Shown here piece by piece: positions 22,366 through 34,624 of a stretch of DNA of 64,000 nucleotides. The number at the start of each line of letters is the position of its first letter. The first letter of the stretch is position 1. The notes under the pieces were generated by a model. The model was given only the letters and a program-made list of their open reading frames with translations, was not told the origin of the DNA and made no database searches. A program made the position numbers and the translations under genes. Source of the stretch: Chara braunii (taxonomy: Eukaryota; Streptophyta; Charophyceae; Charales; Characeae); the NCBI GenBank assembly GCA_003427395.1, contig BFEA01000046.1:461086-525085 (forward strand), given 5' to 3'.

Positions 22366-23860
22366 AACACTGGACCACAAAGCATAAGGAATAGGCTCAA
22401 CCTTGGTTCCTTCACTATTGAGGAGTCAGAGGACGAGCGTCGGAGACTCCTGGCGGAGCCTGAGGGAGAGGTAAGGGAGGAAGCGTTTTCACTCAGCGTA
22501 TCTGATGTGAACAAGGCCATGGATATAGTGGCCACGCACGAAATGGCGGATCCAGACGCCATTCAGGCGTTGAGGGAACAAATCCTGGAATGTCCCCAAG
22601 CAGGGGAACCGACTTCCAAGGGGAAGAAAGGACTCTACTATGACGCAGGCGCAGACGGTTAGTCGGCCTTTTTTAGGGAACGACTCAAGCAGGGTTCCCA
22701 AAGGCGGTACAAAACGATAGATAAAAAGTGCCACCCAGTTCCCGTTTTCATTACTGAAGATGAGGAGGTACATTATGAGCGGGAACGAGGTTTGATACGA
22801 GAGATGAAGGAGGGAGCCTCAGTAGGGTCATGCCGTATTAACGAGGGGAACAAAGGGAAGTTGATTGTAGGAGAGCCTGACTTCCTACTGCCCCAGGAAA
22901 GAGTGCTAATGATAGAATGAATGAAGAGAACGCATCGCGCCTATGCGTTTAGAGATCAGCAGCGTGACAGGTTGGATGTGGACAAGATTCCCATGATCCG
23001 CATCCATACCGTGCCGCATGAGCCATGGAACTTGAGAGGGGCGCGATATCCTAATCCTGACGAAGAGAAGAAGGTGGTAGATTACCTCGATGGCAAGATA
23101 CGCACACACGTTGCCGGTTATTCGAGAGGACCATACGCGTCCCCTTGGTTTTGTTTTATCAAACCTAATGGGACATTGAGATGGGTGCAAGATTTGCAAA
23201 GGCTGAATGCGGTGTGCGAGATGCAGGAGGCTTGCCGAATGCGGATGCGCTGTCGGAATCATGTGCTGGGAGGCCAATAATCTCACTTATTGACCTCGAT
23301 TCCGGATACGACCAGTTTTCGGTCTATCCGCAAGACAGACCAGTAACAGCGATGCATACGCCTCGAGGGCTTATCCATATTAACGTGGCTCCAAAAGGGT
23401 GGACGAATGCTGTGGCGATGGTTCAGAGGCATATGATTCGAGCCATGCAAACAACTAGTCCGCATATTACGCAGCCATATATCGACGACTTGGCAGTAAA
23501 GGGACCAAGAAGGAGACAGGACGATGAAGTATTGCCAGGAGTAAGGTGTTTTGTCTGAAAGCATATTCAGGACCTTAATAAAGTCCTGAATTTGCTTGAA
23601 AAACATAACCTTACGGCAAGTGGAGCCAAATCTAGACATTGCACGAGGGAAGCTACCATCTTGGGATCCATCTGTAGTGAGAGTGGCCGACGGCCAGATG
23701 CTAAGAAGACGGACAAGATTATTGAATGACCAGTACCATTCCATTCGATAACAGATGTCAGGAGCTTCCTCGGCACATGTGGATTACAAAAATTTTGTTG
23801 TCAAGACAGAGCATTTGAGGAAGTTGGTACGTCAGAATCAGGAATGGATCTGGGGTGAAG
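22366..23860 (+). pseudogene. pol-RT: Giant element: reverse transcriptase
   Basis: The RT copies element RNA into cDNA in the particle. The fingers region at 22,921-23,215 shows YSRGPYASPWFCFIKPNG and LRWVQDLQRLNAV. A one-base frameshift near 23,215 moves to the frame carrying ISLIDLDSGYDQF (first catalytic Asp), TAMHTPRGLIHINVAPKGW and YIDDLAVKGP (the YXDD box at about 23,478-23,489). The connection region follows with a TGA and further stops. Another shift returns the frame by 23,875. The box pattern places it in Ty3/gypsy. It is inactive as sequenced. Confidence 0.85.
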
Positions 23861-23874
23861 ATTAGGAGAATGCG

Positions 23875-24345
23875 GTGGCAAGAATGAAGGAGGAGTTTCG
23901 GGAAGGAGGACTGGTATTAGGGGCGTCGGACTGTGACGCTACGGAGGTAAGGCCATTCATTGTTGAGACGGATGCTGGACCAACTGCTTTTGGCGGAGTT
24001 TTGATCCAGGCAGATATTGAAGGAAAGGAGAGACCATTGCGCTTTGAGAGCCGAACTCTGCGTACGACAGAGAGAAATTACTCTCAGTTCAAGAGGGAGA
24101 CTCTCGCTGTCCTTCACTGCCTACGGATTTTTCGAAATTACATCTTTGGCAGAAGATTCATATTGAGGGTGGATCCGACGGCTTTAGCCTTTTCCCTAAG
24201 GAACTACGTTCCATCAAATCCAACGGTTGCCAAATGGCTAACGTACATCTGGATGTTCAACTTTGAGTTGGAGCGGATCCCTAGGAGTAAGAATAGAGCA
24301 GACGGGCTAAGTCGCATCAACTGGGATAAGCAGGAAGGGGGGGCG
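23875..24345 (+). pseudogene. pol-RH: Giant element: RNase H domain
   Basis: The domain lies at the start of the longest ORF in the window (557 codons). Motifs are VETDAGPTAFGGVLIQ (first Asp), the FESRTL and RNYSQFKRETLAVL segment (Glu), FGRRFILRVDPTAL (Asp) and RADGLSRI (last Asp), the normal order for gypsy RNase H, which removes RNA from the RNA-DNA hybrid. The catalytic residues look intact here even though RT and integrase are broken. Confidence 0.85.
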
Positions 24346-26046
24346 ATAGAGGATATGCCCCCAGTTGATGGCTTCTTGGATCAGGAGGAGGACATCCTTC
24401 ATATTAATGAGTGGTCCCCACGAGTGCCTAGTTGCGTTGGTCATCCCATCTGGCATGCGTCAAAGGGGTATGAGCAAAAGGTAGAATTGGTGCTCAAGCC
24501 TTTTGAAGAGGATCCCTGGGGTGGCAAGGATGTCCAATGGATGATGAAGTTGGCGCTCGTTGGCAAGCATAGTCTGGTGGAAGAGATAAGGACGATAGAG
24601 GAAGGTCCAGACCAGGTAAAGAGGCACGAGGAGCTGATGGGAGGAATGTACCTCCTCGTCAATACACTTCTGCAGGAAACCTCTGATCCGATAGGCTCAT
24701 TAAATCTGACTGAAGGAGAAGATGTTGTGCCAAAAAGCCAGGATGACGAGTTTGAAGAAGGAGAGATCAAAGAGGCCTTCCGTGCAAAGGAGTATGATGG
24801 AATTTACCTGGAACTAGGGCTTCTGCTATCATGCGAGATAAGAACTAGGGATGCAAGTGAAATAGCCCAGAGGATGAAGCACCTCTATCTAGTGAGAGAT
24901 GGTCATTTCTTTGTAAAGAGGCAAGTGGGGAACCCAAGAAGGCTCATGTGTGGAAGAAATCGCCAGATAGACGTGATAGTTGCGCTTCACGATGGCATTA
25001 CAGGAGGGCATCGAGAGGTCAATGCCACATATATCAAGATAAGCGAGCTGTATTACTGGGATGGAATGATGGAAATGGTGGTCAAGTATTGTCGATCCTG
25101 CGTACCCTGTCAGGAGAGGTCTCCCTTAAGGTCTGAAGAACTTTTGCATCCGAGATTGGAGAAGGAAGTAGGGGCCGTGGTACATCTGTACTTGCTATTC
25201 ATGCCGATCGGGGATCATGGCTACAACTACATCTTCGATGCACGAGATAACCTTACTGGCTTTGTGGATGGTCGGACCAGTCGTAGAAAGACCGATCTGG
25301 TCCCCGTAAGTTGCATCGAAGAATACTACCTACGTTATGCTTTCGTCCGAGAGTTCGTGATGGACAGGGGATCAGAGTTTACTTGCCAGGAGGTGCAGGA
25401 TTATTGGAAGGGTATGGTGTGGTGGCCAACTATACTACGGTTGCCCACCCACAAGCAAACGCTCCGGTTGAAAGAGGGCATAGCACCATTACGAACCTTC
25501 TGGCTAAGTGGACTGAAGGTTCGCCTAATCAGTGGCCAAGGTACCTGAGAGCGACGTTCTTCGTCGAGAATGTCATGGTGAAGAGGACCACTAAGCATGC
25601 GCCAACTATGCTATGGTATGGAAGGCATGCTACGTTCCCAATTCAGAGCTTCCTGAAAACCTGGAGGCGCCAGGACCTAGAGACCAACTTGTCTTTTGAA
25701 GAGTTGCTTGACATTCGGGCCCGACAGGTGGGGGCAATTGAGGAAAGATTCAAGAGGCATCGAGTCAAGTGGAAAGGAGTCGTATGGATGATAAGGTTCG
25801 TTGGGACCAAGCGACGCGCATGCGGAAGATGCCTTTGAGGGTGGGGGACGTCGTGTTGTAGTACGACTCATCGCTGAAAAAGCAGTGGTCCAGAAAGCTT
25901 GATAAAAAATGGTTGGGGCCCTATCGGATCATGCGATGTGGAGAGTTTAGCGCTTACCAGATTGAAGAGTTGGATGGGACAGAGTGGAAGGATTGGGTGT
26001 CAGGGACTCGACTCAAGAAGTTCGTAGCCAGAGAAGAGGTGAGATA
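24346..26046 (+). pseudogene. pol-INT: Giant element: integrase with GPY/F module, catalytic Asp lost
   Basis: After a spacer, the zinc-binding domain reads ALHDGITGGHREV and later YCRSCVPCQ (HHCC). In the catalytic core the first acidic residue is replaced by tyrosine: HLYLLFMP with TAC at 25,189-25,191, where the related element has HIDLVKM. The second Asp is present in FVMDRGSEF (25,363). The Glu lies in APVERGHS (25,470) but one frame away: the spacing is 107 bases instead of the 108 of a D-35-E arrangement, which marks a one-base deletion. The C-terminal part has KWLGPYRIM, the GPY/F module, and no chromodomain follows. The enzyme is dead by three separate lesions. Confidence 0.85.
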
Positions 26047-26194
26047 AGGGTCCTAAAAACCCCATCGTAGTATGTAGTTAATAGGAAGAGTGCGAAGGTT
26101 GTTAGATACGATAAAAGAGTTAGGGATGGAGTTTGGCTGTGTATGTATGGTTTGACCTGAGCCTGCTATGCCCCACCTGTATGCTTACTCCTTT

Positions 26195-26228
26195 GTGTGC
26201 CCATCGTCTCATTTCGCCTGTTGTGCAG
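26195..26228 (+). promoter_or_regulatory. Candidate 3' splice acceptor before the gag-like ORF
   Basis: A pyrimidine-rich stretch (CATCGTCTCATTTCGCCTG) leads to TTGTGCAG ending at 26,228, and the first good ATG of the downstream ORF is at 26,251. With the donor-like site at 20,852 it could define an intron removing pol from a subgenomic mRNA. This is inference from consensus only. Confidence 0.35.
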
Positions 26229-26250
26229 ATCTGACTTTGCGAAGACAGCC

Positions 26251-28784
26251 ATGCCAAGAGGAGGGAGGGAGATGCGGCCATCGAGGAGACCATCGGGGGC
26301 ATTAGGGGGACATGAGCGGCATGGATCTTACCAGAGGGAGCATACACCAATACGCGACAATGGGGAGATAGAGCTATTTCTGGACAATTTCAGGAGTTAT
26401 GCGAGTCGCAGGAGATGGACTGTAACTCGCATGATTGAAAGGTTGAGGGGAGCGGGACACTTGTCAGAGCCCATTGCGCGGATCTGTGAGGAGGCGAGGA
26501 CTTGGCAGGAAGTAGAGTTGGCGATGCAAAGACTGAGGCCTTCACCGGAAGGGGTAGACGGGGAGCCGATCCGTCTCCAGATTGGGAATGTGGAGGAGTT
26601 TATCCCGACTTTTGAGCGATTTTTGCACGAGCAAGGTATCCTGAGGGACCAATGGATGCAAACGTTTCCACTATGGACGAGGAGAGCAGAGAGACCATTG
26701 GCCCGAGAGATCCGGGATAGGGCGTGAGACTAGGAAGGTTGTAGGGCGCACTTGAGGGAGGCCTTTCGGAGGCCAGAGCCAGTACTACCACAACCTAGGG
26801 TTGAGAGGCGGCAGAAAAGTAAGCGGCAAAGGGAACGTGAGCCTAGGGAAGCCGCCCCTAGTCGAGGAGGACGGAAGGCACTGACACGGCGAGACAAGGA
26901 GCCCGCCCAACCTGCAAAGGAGCCAGGCATGTATCCGGATTGTGGACTGGGACCAGTGGCTTTTCAGCCTTTCACTGAAGGGAGGTTACGGGAGCCTCCA
27001 CAACAGGTGTCAGAGGAGGTTGTGCCGACAGAGGATTCTCTACAGAGCTTGGAGGCGCACTTGGACGCCTCGCAGTGGAAGGTGCCCCAGACCAGTGGAG
27101 GTCAGGAAGTCGGGCCCTGCACCCGGAGTGAGCAGCAAGCAGGGGAGGTGATCGAGATAGGAGAGGATACTCCTCCACAACAGTTAGCCTCTGCTCCAAA
27201 AATGGAGGCCGAGCCGATGGATGTTCAGAAAGGGGGAGGGGAGCCTCAGCGGGGAGAGACACCACCACCAACCCCAGATACGATTCGATCGTCAGAGGTG
27301 AGAGTAGAGACAGAGCTGGAGGAGACAGATTGGAGGAGGGAGGTAGTCTCTATAGTGGACAAATATTTGGCAGCGCATGCTGAGGAGCACCTTGATCTAG
27401 GTGGGGCTCCAGTGGAGGAGCCATTGCAAGAACCCCATCCCCTATAAATGGAAGTACAACCTGAGGCCCCATTGGATGACATCCGCCCTGTAGGAGGGAG
27501 AGCACATCCGAGGGAAACGGTTGAGGAGAAGAGGGTCAGGACAGGCAAACGTTTGGAGGAGATATGGCAGGAGAGGCAAAGGTTGGAGGCAGTAGGGGCA
27601 CTTTCGGACCAACCGCCCAGCGTACCGGCCAAAGCCCCTGGAATTTCAAACATGTGGAGAGAGTTTTAGGAGCAGAGGGCTGAAGGACTCACTTCGCCGA
27701 CGAGAGCTGGTTTCGGGATAGCCAGGCAGGCGGAGGAGAGTCTGGATCGCAGAATCCGGTTTCTAGCCAGGACGAACTTCAATATATATTTGATGTTGGA
27801 GGGTGATCTGGCAGGAAAGAAGATAAAGGAAGAAAGTCATGGGGTACGCCTTGAAGCATTGGAGGCAGAGATCCAAGAACTCAGGACATTAGTAACTGGT
27901 CAGGCCGCCATCATTCAGGACCTGTTGGAGGAAAGCAAGAAGAGGCGGGCACCCATGAGGGCAGTGGACCAGACGAAAGGGGCTCGATACGACGTTCGGA
28001 ACAGGTGGCTCAAGGATCTGGGCAGCCATCTGAGGCATGACCTTCCCAGGGGCCGTCCCTTGGAAAGGTCATCCTGGAACCAGAAGAGGCTAAGGCAAAA
28101 AGGGAAGTGGAGAAGGAAGCCTTCGTGTTCAAGGCCCCGACGGAGTTTGCAACCCTACCAGTGGAGTTTTTGGGAGTCATGCCGACATCCTCGCCAATGC
28201 CAGGCAAAGAGGGACCACATGGAGCCGCTAGTGAGCTAGCACAGGGATCAATGGAGGGGTCCATGGGTGTGCTTCTAGAGGCGCTTGACACTATGCAGGA
28301 GGAAGCAAGCACACCTATGCCCGAGTTGGGCACTGAGATTGTAGGCGAGGACCTGCCGGCGGTGGTATCAGGAGAGACGCGGGAGAGCATGCCGCAGAGA
28401 TTGGATACGCCTGAGTACATTCCAGAGGTGGGTGATCTGAGGAGTAGACTGGGATCTTGGGCTACCGGATCTGGTTCTCGGGATAAGGCCTCTAATTCAA
28501 AGCAGCAGGAGGTTGCCAGTGCTGTGGTTGGATCCCCATCATCGTCGCCACGACGGCCAAGAAAGAAGAAGTTCAAGAGGAAGGTTGATCAACTCTGCTT
28601 CTTTTGCAAGGATGGCGTACATTGGGCCTTCGAATGTCCTAAGTTCCTCGAGGACAAGGCGGAAGGGAAGGTCTCAGAGAGTGCTGGAAAGATGTATGAT
28701 AGACAGGGTCGAGTGGTAGAGAGATCTGCAGATGGGGGTAGAGCTCAGTTTTATAGACAAAACGAGGAGAAGATGAGTGAGTAG
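26251..28784 (+). pseudogene. gag: Giant element: gag-like ORF downstream of integrase
   Basis: One frame runs from ATG 26,251 with in-frame TGA/TAG near 26,726, a TAA near 27,445 and a TAG near 27,667, then a frameshift near 28,050-28,100 leads to the last segment. The N-terminal part has two similar helical segments: ELFLDNFRSYASRRRW with EARTWQEVELAMQRLRPSP, then EEFIPTFERFLHEQGI with a W-containing end and FRRPEP. Both look like a gag capsid helix pattern. A long proline/glutamate-rich linker and a coiled-coil segment (LEALEAEIQELRTLVTGQ) follow. A zinc knuckle, CFFCKDGVHWAFEC (28,596-28,637, CX2CX4HX4C), comes after the basic run RRPRKKKFKRK. Start choice rests on the acceptor-like site just upstream. 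Gag after pol is unusual; an env-like or accessory role cannot be excluded. Confidence 0.7.
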
Positions 28785-30808
28785 GGACTGGTCTACCTAT
28801 ATGACTGTCATATCACTCTGAGGATTTGAATCTAGAATTAGGATGTACTCTTTAGACTTAGGGGATTGTGCTGCTTTTTGTTAATAGTTTTCAGATTTGG
28901 AGTTTTTGCATCTACGATGGGGTTGTTCTTAGTGTTATAAGGATCAAGACGCAGTAAATAAGGCATGTATATATCTAGGTAGCCTGTTCCCTGATTCTTG
29001 AGAGACAGACTCAGTTTATGTTTGAGGGTTGCATCAGTATGAGATTGATTTTGTTTGAGTTGAGTGAATCATGAATTTGGATTACTACTAGTATTTCTGG
29101 ATGAGATATCTCATCCCTAAGTGTATATCGAGGAAGGATTGTTGAGACCATCTCTTATATATGACGATCACTCTCGCTCTCACATGTGTGGTTTTGTCTT
29201 GATGTATGGTGGTTTTGTGTGAGAGGTGCATGAGAAACATCTCGTACTTTTATTGTGTATTTCGCGAATATGAATGGATGTCAACTGTCTACTCTTCGGT
29301 ATACTCGTGCGATTTGCCCACGGGCGGGTGATACGGCCGGGTATAAGAAGAGGGAGTGCAATTTGTTTCGTGAAAGAGTTTGGGAATCCAAAAGGATTTA
29401 AGAGTCTTTGAAACTTGAACGCTTTACCATGCCGAATGTTTATTATTGAGTTGTGATGAAGACCCATAAGTTGGTCCCTCAGTTTGAGTTGTTTTATGGT
29501 GGAGACGCCTTTGAGTAGGAAGACAGTCTTTTATTTATTTGGAGACTCATCTTCAGAGAGGGAAGATGTTTAAAAAAAAAAGGGCAGTGTGAAAGTTCAT
29601 CCTAGAGAGAGGGATGACTGGGAGACCTATGAAGTGGGGCCTCCTTCTTATGAAAGGTGGTTAATAGATTTAAATGGCATGGAAAGCAGATTCTGAATAA
29701 TAAAGACAGACAAGAAGAACCAAGTTTTTGTTTGGTCATTGGAGGAATTTTTCGATGTCGCAAAATGGTTCATTTTTTTGGGAGATGTCATCGAGATATG
29801 TGACTTTATGACTCTGATCAAGTTGGGAGGTCACGGCCTTGTGAATCTGGCGGTGATTCTGTTTTGTGATTGTGGAGAGGTTGCCGTGTTTCTTTGTGTT
29901 GTCCCACAGAGGACTGGTAAATACCTTTTATGTGTGATAGACCTTTGCGTAGTCCCGCAATAGGCCTATATTGTTGCGACACACCGCCAACCATTTGTGT
30001 TAATCTTGGGCATTTAAGAGAGACCCAACTAGGGGTATAACTGGCATCACTAGGACGTAACTCCTAGTGTTGGTTGTTGATCGGCGTAACCTGACCAGCG
30101 GGCCTGCGTCTTACCAAGGGAGTAAAGACTTAAAGGGTGTGGAAGCCTATGAGGGTTTTACTTCTGCGGAACGATGTGGGATAAGGGCTGAGTCAAATGA
30201 GTCTTTTGAGTCCTGATTGAATGCTTATCAGGAGAAAGCCTATCATGGCGCAACCTGCGAGGGCACTACCGGTAAAATAACAACGCGGTGGGCCGTAGAT
30301 CAGGCTTGATCACCCAGACTATGTTGGGCCAAGATGGAGACCTGACCTTCCTGTACTAGATTGCAGGAAGAGATAAGATTTATGTATATATATTTTGTTT
30401 GGCTGTGAGAATTGTTGGGAGGGAGGCGAGAATGCCTTCGAAGGTCTCGGTTAGGGCCCGCGTTCCTAGTTATGGCCCTGCAAGCAGGGTAGAGACTTAG
30501 GACACCTACCGAGAAGCCGACGTTTGTCTAGAACAAAGGGGAGAGGACAGTTGAGGAATCCATTAAGACTTGTGCTGTAGTATAGTGATGAGTATCCCAC
30601 GGTCCTAGTGTCATGACAATGGAAAACCAGGTTGGAATCCTGACAGCATAAAGTTGTGTTTTGACACGGATTGATGGACGCCTCAAACCGAAGTCTGTCG
30701 ACTATTCGGATTGGTTTCTTTCTCGTCAGCATTTTGGATTATGAATGAGCTGATAGCTTTCTGATTTGGCGATGCGACGGGGACGTCGCTTAATATGGTC
30801 CGGTAAGT
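28785..30808. other. Untranslated 3' internal region, no gene recognised
   Basis: No domain is recognisable in 2 kb between the gag-like ORF and the right repeat. An A10-plus-G run at about 29,571-29,583 is the only purine tract of note, and it lies 1.2 kb upstream of the repeat start, too far for a normal polypurine primer. The short ORF at 29,739-29,963 is unsupported. Confidence 0.5.
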
Positions 30809-32009
30809 TGTCCGTGCGAATAACCTTACACGGGTATCCGCCCTGGTTTTTTGCAAGCGACAGAAAATAAGTTTGGTTTAAAGTTTTAGTATATCGCGTG
30901 AGGCGCAGCTGAGGCTGTGCTTTACGTGACTAGGTGGCTGGCTAGAATAGAGAGTGTGTGGGCGCGCAGTTTAGAGGCCCGAGTGATCTTTATTTTTGAT
31001 AACTGTAGGACCGGCGTGATCGCTGGTCATATTTAATTTTTTCTGATTAAACTAGGACTTCAAAGGTTGTCTTGCGATTGGTGCGCTTGCTTGTGGCTTG
31101 TGAGTACGTGCGAAGGACGACATCGACGGCGACATGGTTCGGTATAGTCGCGCGGTGGACGCGGAAGGTTGGTGGCCGTGAGTTCTGATAGGCCGGTCTG
31201 AGGAATTGAAACGTTTCGGTAGAACTGCATGTCGCATAGTATCCTTTAATCTAGGTGTCCGCTAATACTAGACCCAACCTTGGGCCTAACACTATTGATT
31301 ACGACGTCGAACTTTCATCCGGGGAATTCAGGGAATCGAGGCCAGCGGGCGACGACACGGGAATATTGGAGCGGCGAGAGGAAAACCGATGGGTTAAGGG
31401 CCCGACGAGGCTATCCCCGTGGGTTTGTGGGTTACAAAGTTGGGTGTCGGGGCCAAAGGCGGTATTAATGAGCCCCGCGTTTTCCTTCCTATTGTCGTGC
31501 GACTTTTGTTTCGCAGTAATTGTTCTGTTATTATTATTATTATTATTGCTATCCTTGTTATCTCTTTCAAAGCTGGGCGAGGGCGGTATCGGGATCGATA
31601 ATGGTCAATGAGCGTGTCAAATACCGTGGTCAGCCTGGTAGAGTCGTTCCCATGGCGGGCCTTGAAGTCCCTACCTCCAAAATTTGCTACTGTCATCGAA
31701 ATCGGCACCAAAGGCAGCGCGGCGGGCTTGCAGTGGGCCCTCGCCCCCTGAATCCGTAATGTGCATATGAGTTGGGAGTGATTTAGCCACAAAGGAGAAA
31801 GAACCAGATTGGCGTAGTCCCCCTACATTATGTTCCCCGCAGGCTGCTAAGTGGGGGTGGAGCGTAAGCAAGCTCTTTGGGGCCCAACAGAAGGGGAGTT
31901 GTGCCTGGGCGGAATAGTCCAGGACACAGTGGCGAAGGCCTCAGGCTGCGTACAGCAGGCCAGCCACATGGAATTTTCCCTCGCCCCAGTCTCCAGAGTT
32001 CTCAGATTA

Positions 32010-32264
32010 CTTTTTGCTGCTATCGCCAAGGTCTGCACTAAGGTCGCCCCACCTGAGCCCATGCTTCAACCACGGCAACGGAGCCGCACCTTGATCCCGC
32101 AATCTGCCTCGGGAGATGTAAGCAGGTGTATGCCCGTTGGGGCCCCGAAAGGCGGGGCGGGACAGAGGGAGTCTAGGGGGAGGTTGCTGCACTGCGGATG
32201 CATAGGGGACAGTCGTCGGACTCGGGTATAGGGGTGAAAGACTAATCGAACAGTCTAGTAGCCG
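32010..32264 (+). pseudogene. 28S/25S rRNA fragment inside the right giant repeat
   Basis: This is the counterpart of the left-repeat fragment. The best-conserved part is 32,215-32,264 (GTCGGACTCGGGTATAGG, then GGTGAAAGACTAATCGAAC). It carries its own changes, for example GGTGAAAG for GGCGAAAG. Confidence 0.65.
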
Positions 32265-32321
32265 GTTTTCCTCGGTGCTTTTTCTTCGAAGGAAAAAACC
32301 AGGGCTACGAGTTGGCGCTAA

Positions 32322-32427
32322 GTTCTTTAGGACATCCGTTAAGATTGGAACGATACAGAGAAGATTTGCATGGCCCCTGCGCAAGGATGACACGCATAAA
32401 TCGGGAAGAAAATGGTTGACTGCTTTG
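32322..32427 (+). ncRNA. U6: U6 snRNA copy, right giant repeat, catalytic triad mutated
   Basis: The same layout as the left copy: 5' hairpin (GTTC-TTTA-GGAC), intact ACAGAGA box, and internal stem-loop with the canonical CTGCGCAAGGATGACACGCA restored. However GATTTGCATGG replaces GATTAGCATGG, so the catalytic AGC triad reads TGC. A T9 run follows at 32,428-32,436. The triad change would be expected to prevent splicing activity, so this copy is probably a pseudogene. Confidence 0.88.
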
Positions 32428-34624
32428 TTTTTTTTTACTACCATCGTCTTTTGGATTCAATAGAATCTGGCGCAGGGGTATTATGCGCTGAAGGAAAGTT
32501 GTGCTAAAAAGTGCTTGGCAGCGAGGGGATGAAGGAGATGGCGAAAGCTAAACGAGGCGAAACGAAGAAAGTAGGGTTCGCGCGATTCCTAACAGAGTCA
32601 GGCGGAGGAGAAGCTGATCTCGGGGTTATCAACCACGGCGAGCCCATCTGGGAGGTTTGTTCAGTTGAGAGAGAGATAGATGAGAAAGAGGGAGTGTCGG
32701 GCCATGGTGGAGAGAAGGTGAATAGGAAAAAGATTATGTTAGTTCGGCCATCTCTCGGTCGATTCCGGCAAGGAAAGGGTCCGAATCGGGGTTTTGAATG
32801 AAGGCTAGTCCAGAATTGTTGTTAGTTGAAGCGATAAATATTAGAATAGGTGGTGGTGGAAAAACGAAGTGCGCGGAAGTTTTCGGAAGAGAGGATGGCA
32901 GAAATCGAAGGATGAGTAAGCTCACGCCGTCAACGAACTTGAGTAGAAGAAGAAGAGAGATTGGAGGTCTCCGGCATCACGCATCCGATGGAAAACTCGG
33001 ATTGGTGAATAGATAACGCATTCTGCAATCGGACTAGTAGGGGGCGCACGTAGGAAGAACGACTAGAACGCATGTATCTTTCTGCGTTCTAGTGGAAGGT
33101 TCGTGCTCGTTTTACAAGTGCAGTAAGTCGGATTGCAGATCTTGTTCTCGTCGGGATCGCTACAGCCTTCCTCTTTGTCATCGAGCTTGGTCACCGTTCG
33201 AGCAAGGTAGTTCTTCCGCTGATCGGAACTTGGTCGTATTCTCGACCAAGTGCATTCGCTCAGCCAAGGGGCCGTGAGCCGCTTGAGTGGAAGCGAGCGC
33301 AAAGACAGTGTATGAGGAGAGAGAAAGACAGCAGGGAGAGGAAGTAGAGTTCTTACCTGCGGAGCATAATCCAAGATTATAAGCGGAAGATCTGTTTGGT
33401 TGCTCACCCGATCAATGAAAGTAGCGTGAGGCTAGCCGCGATGCTGAAGACTTACCTGTTGGATGGCGTGTTGCTCTCCCGTCCGACTGAAGCATCTATG
33501 AGGCAAGCAGTTTGCCTATGTGCTTGAGAACGGGAAGATAGGCTCCACATCCTTGCGAACCGGAGGGCTACAGGAAGTCGCGATTTGAAGTCTTACCCGC
33601 AGATGGTGTAATGCTCACCTTGTTGGTCAGGGTGGTTGTGCGAGTCTAGCTGCAGGAGTGAAGAAGTCATTTGTTGACTGTCGCATTGTCTATTCTGTCG
33701 GGAGAGGTGGCCGGGGAGAATTGCAAGGCTCACTTGATTGCCTACGCACGGCCCGCCCTTCTAATGGGAAGAGTAAGGAGCGAGCCAAAACTTAGTTGTT
33801 GATCAGCGCATTGCTCATCTCACCGAGGTAGGAGAGAGTGAGACCAGTTGTAAAGGCTGTGTACTTACCTACTAGGCGAGCGTTGTCTATCCCACCGGAG
33901 CAAAAGGTAAGCTGGGGGAGGAGAAGACTGTGTTTTCCTTCGTTTGACCCGCGATCTGTATTTCAGGTGGTCACCAGAGCATTTCAAACCACAAGCCTTG
34001 CAGGAGGAACTCAGCTTGAGGAAAGGAAGTGTTGCAGCGAATTTGGAAGGCCGTAAGGAAGTCGACAGCCGGAAGTTTGACTAAGGTTGACCAAGTTGCT
34101 GCCCGATTTTGGCCGCCACTGTGGGGCCCTCAGGCGAAGTTAAGGAACCAAGGCCCTCTCTCGCGAGTCCGAGCGCACCATCCTTGTATCTGAGAGTCTC
34201 AACCTATCTCCTTTTGCCTTTTTAACTCTCAGTCTAGTCCTTGGTTAAGAGAGGAAGGCGGCAGGCGGGATTGCAACCCATAGGACAGCAGCAAGACTCT
34301 GTGGGGAGTCCACCCACCGATTGCGGAAGCTATGCCGGAACCTAGGCAAGGTTCTGGAGGCAGGGAACCATCAAGTATCCAATTTTTTGCCTATATGACC
34401 CCACAATACTAATGTTTGCCTATCTCCTTTTAGTTTGACTGATATATGCATGAGATTGCCCCTATGACTTTGCTTTCTTTCAGGACCTAATCAGACTTAA
34501 TGAAAGGAATGTGTGAGAGTGAAGCATAAGTTTTATTTTTATTTTGATTGAAAACAAACAAAGGGGGGTGAACTGGGGGAAGGTGGGAGGAAGGCAATTT
34601 TGCATGTGTTTGACCGGGTCAACC

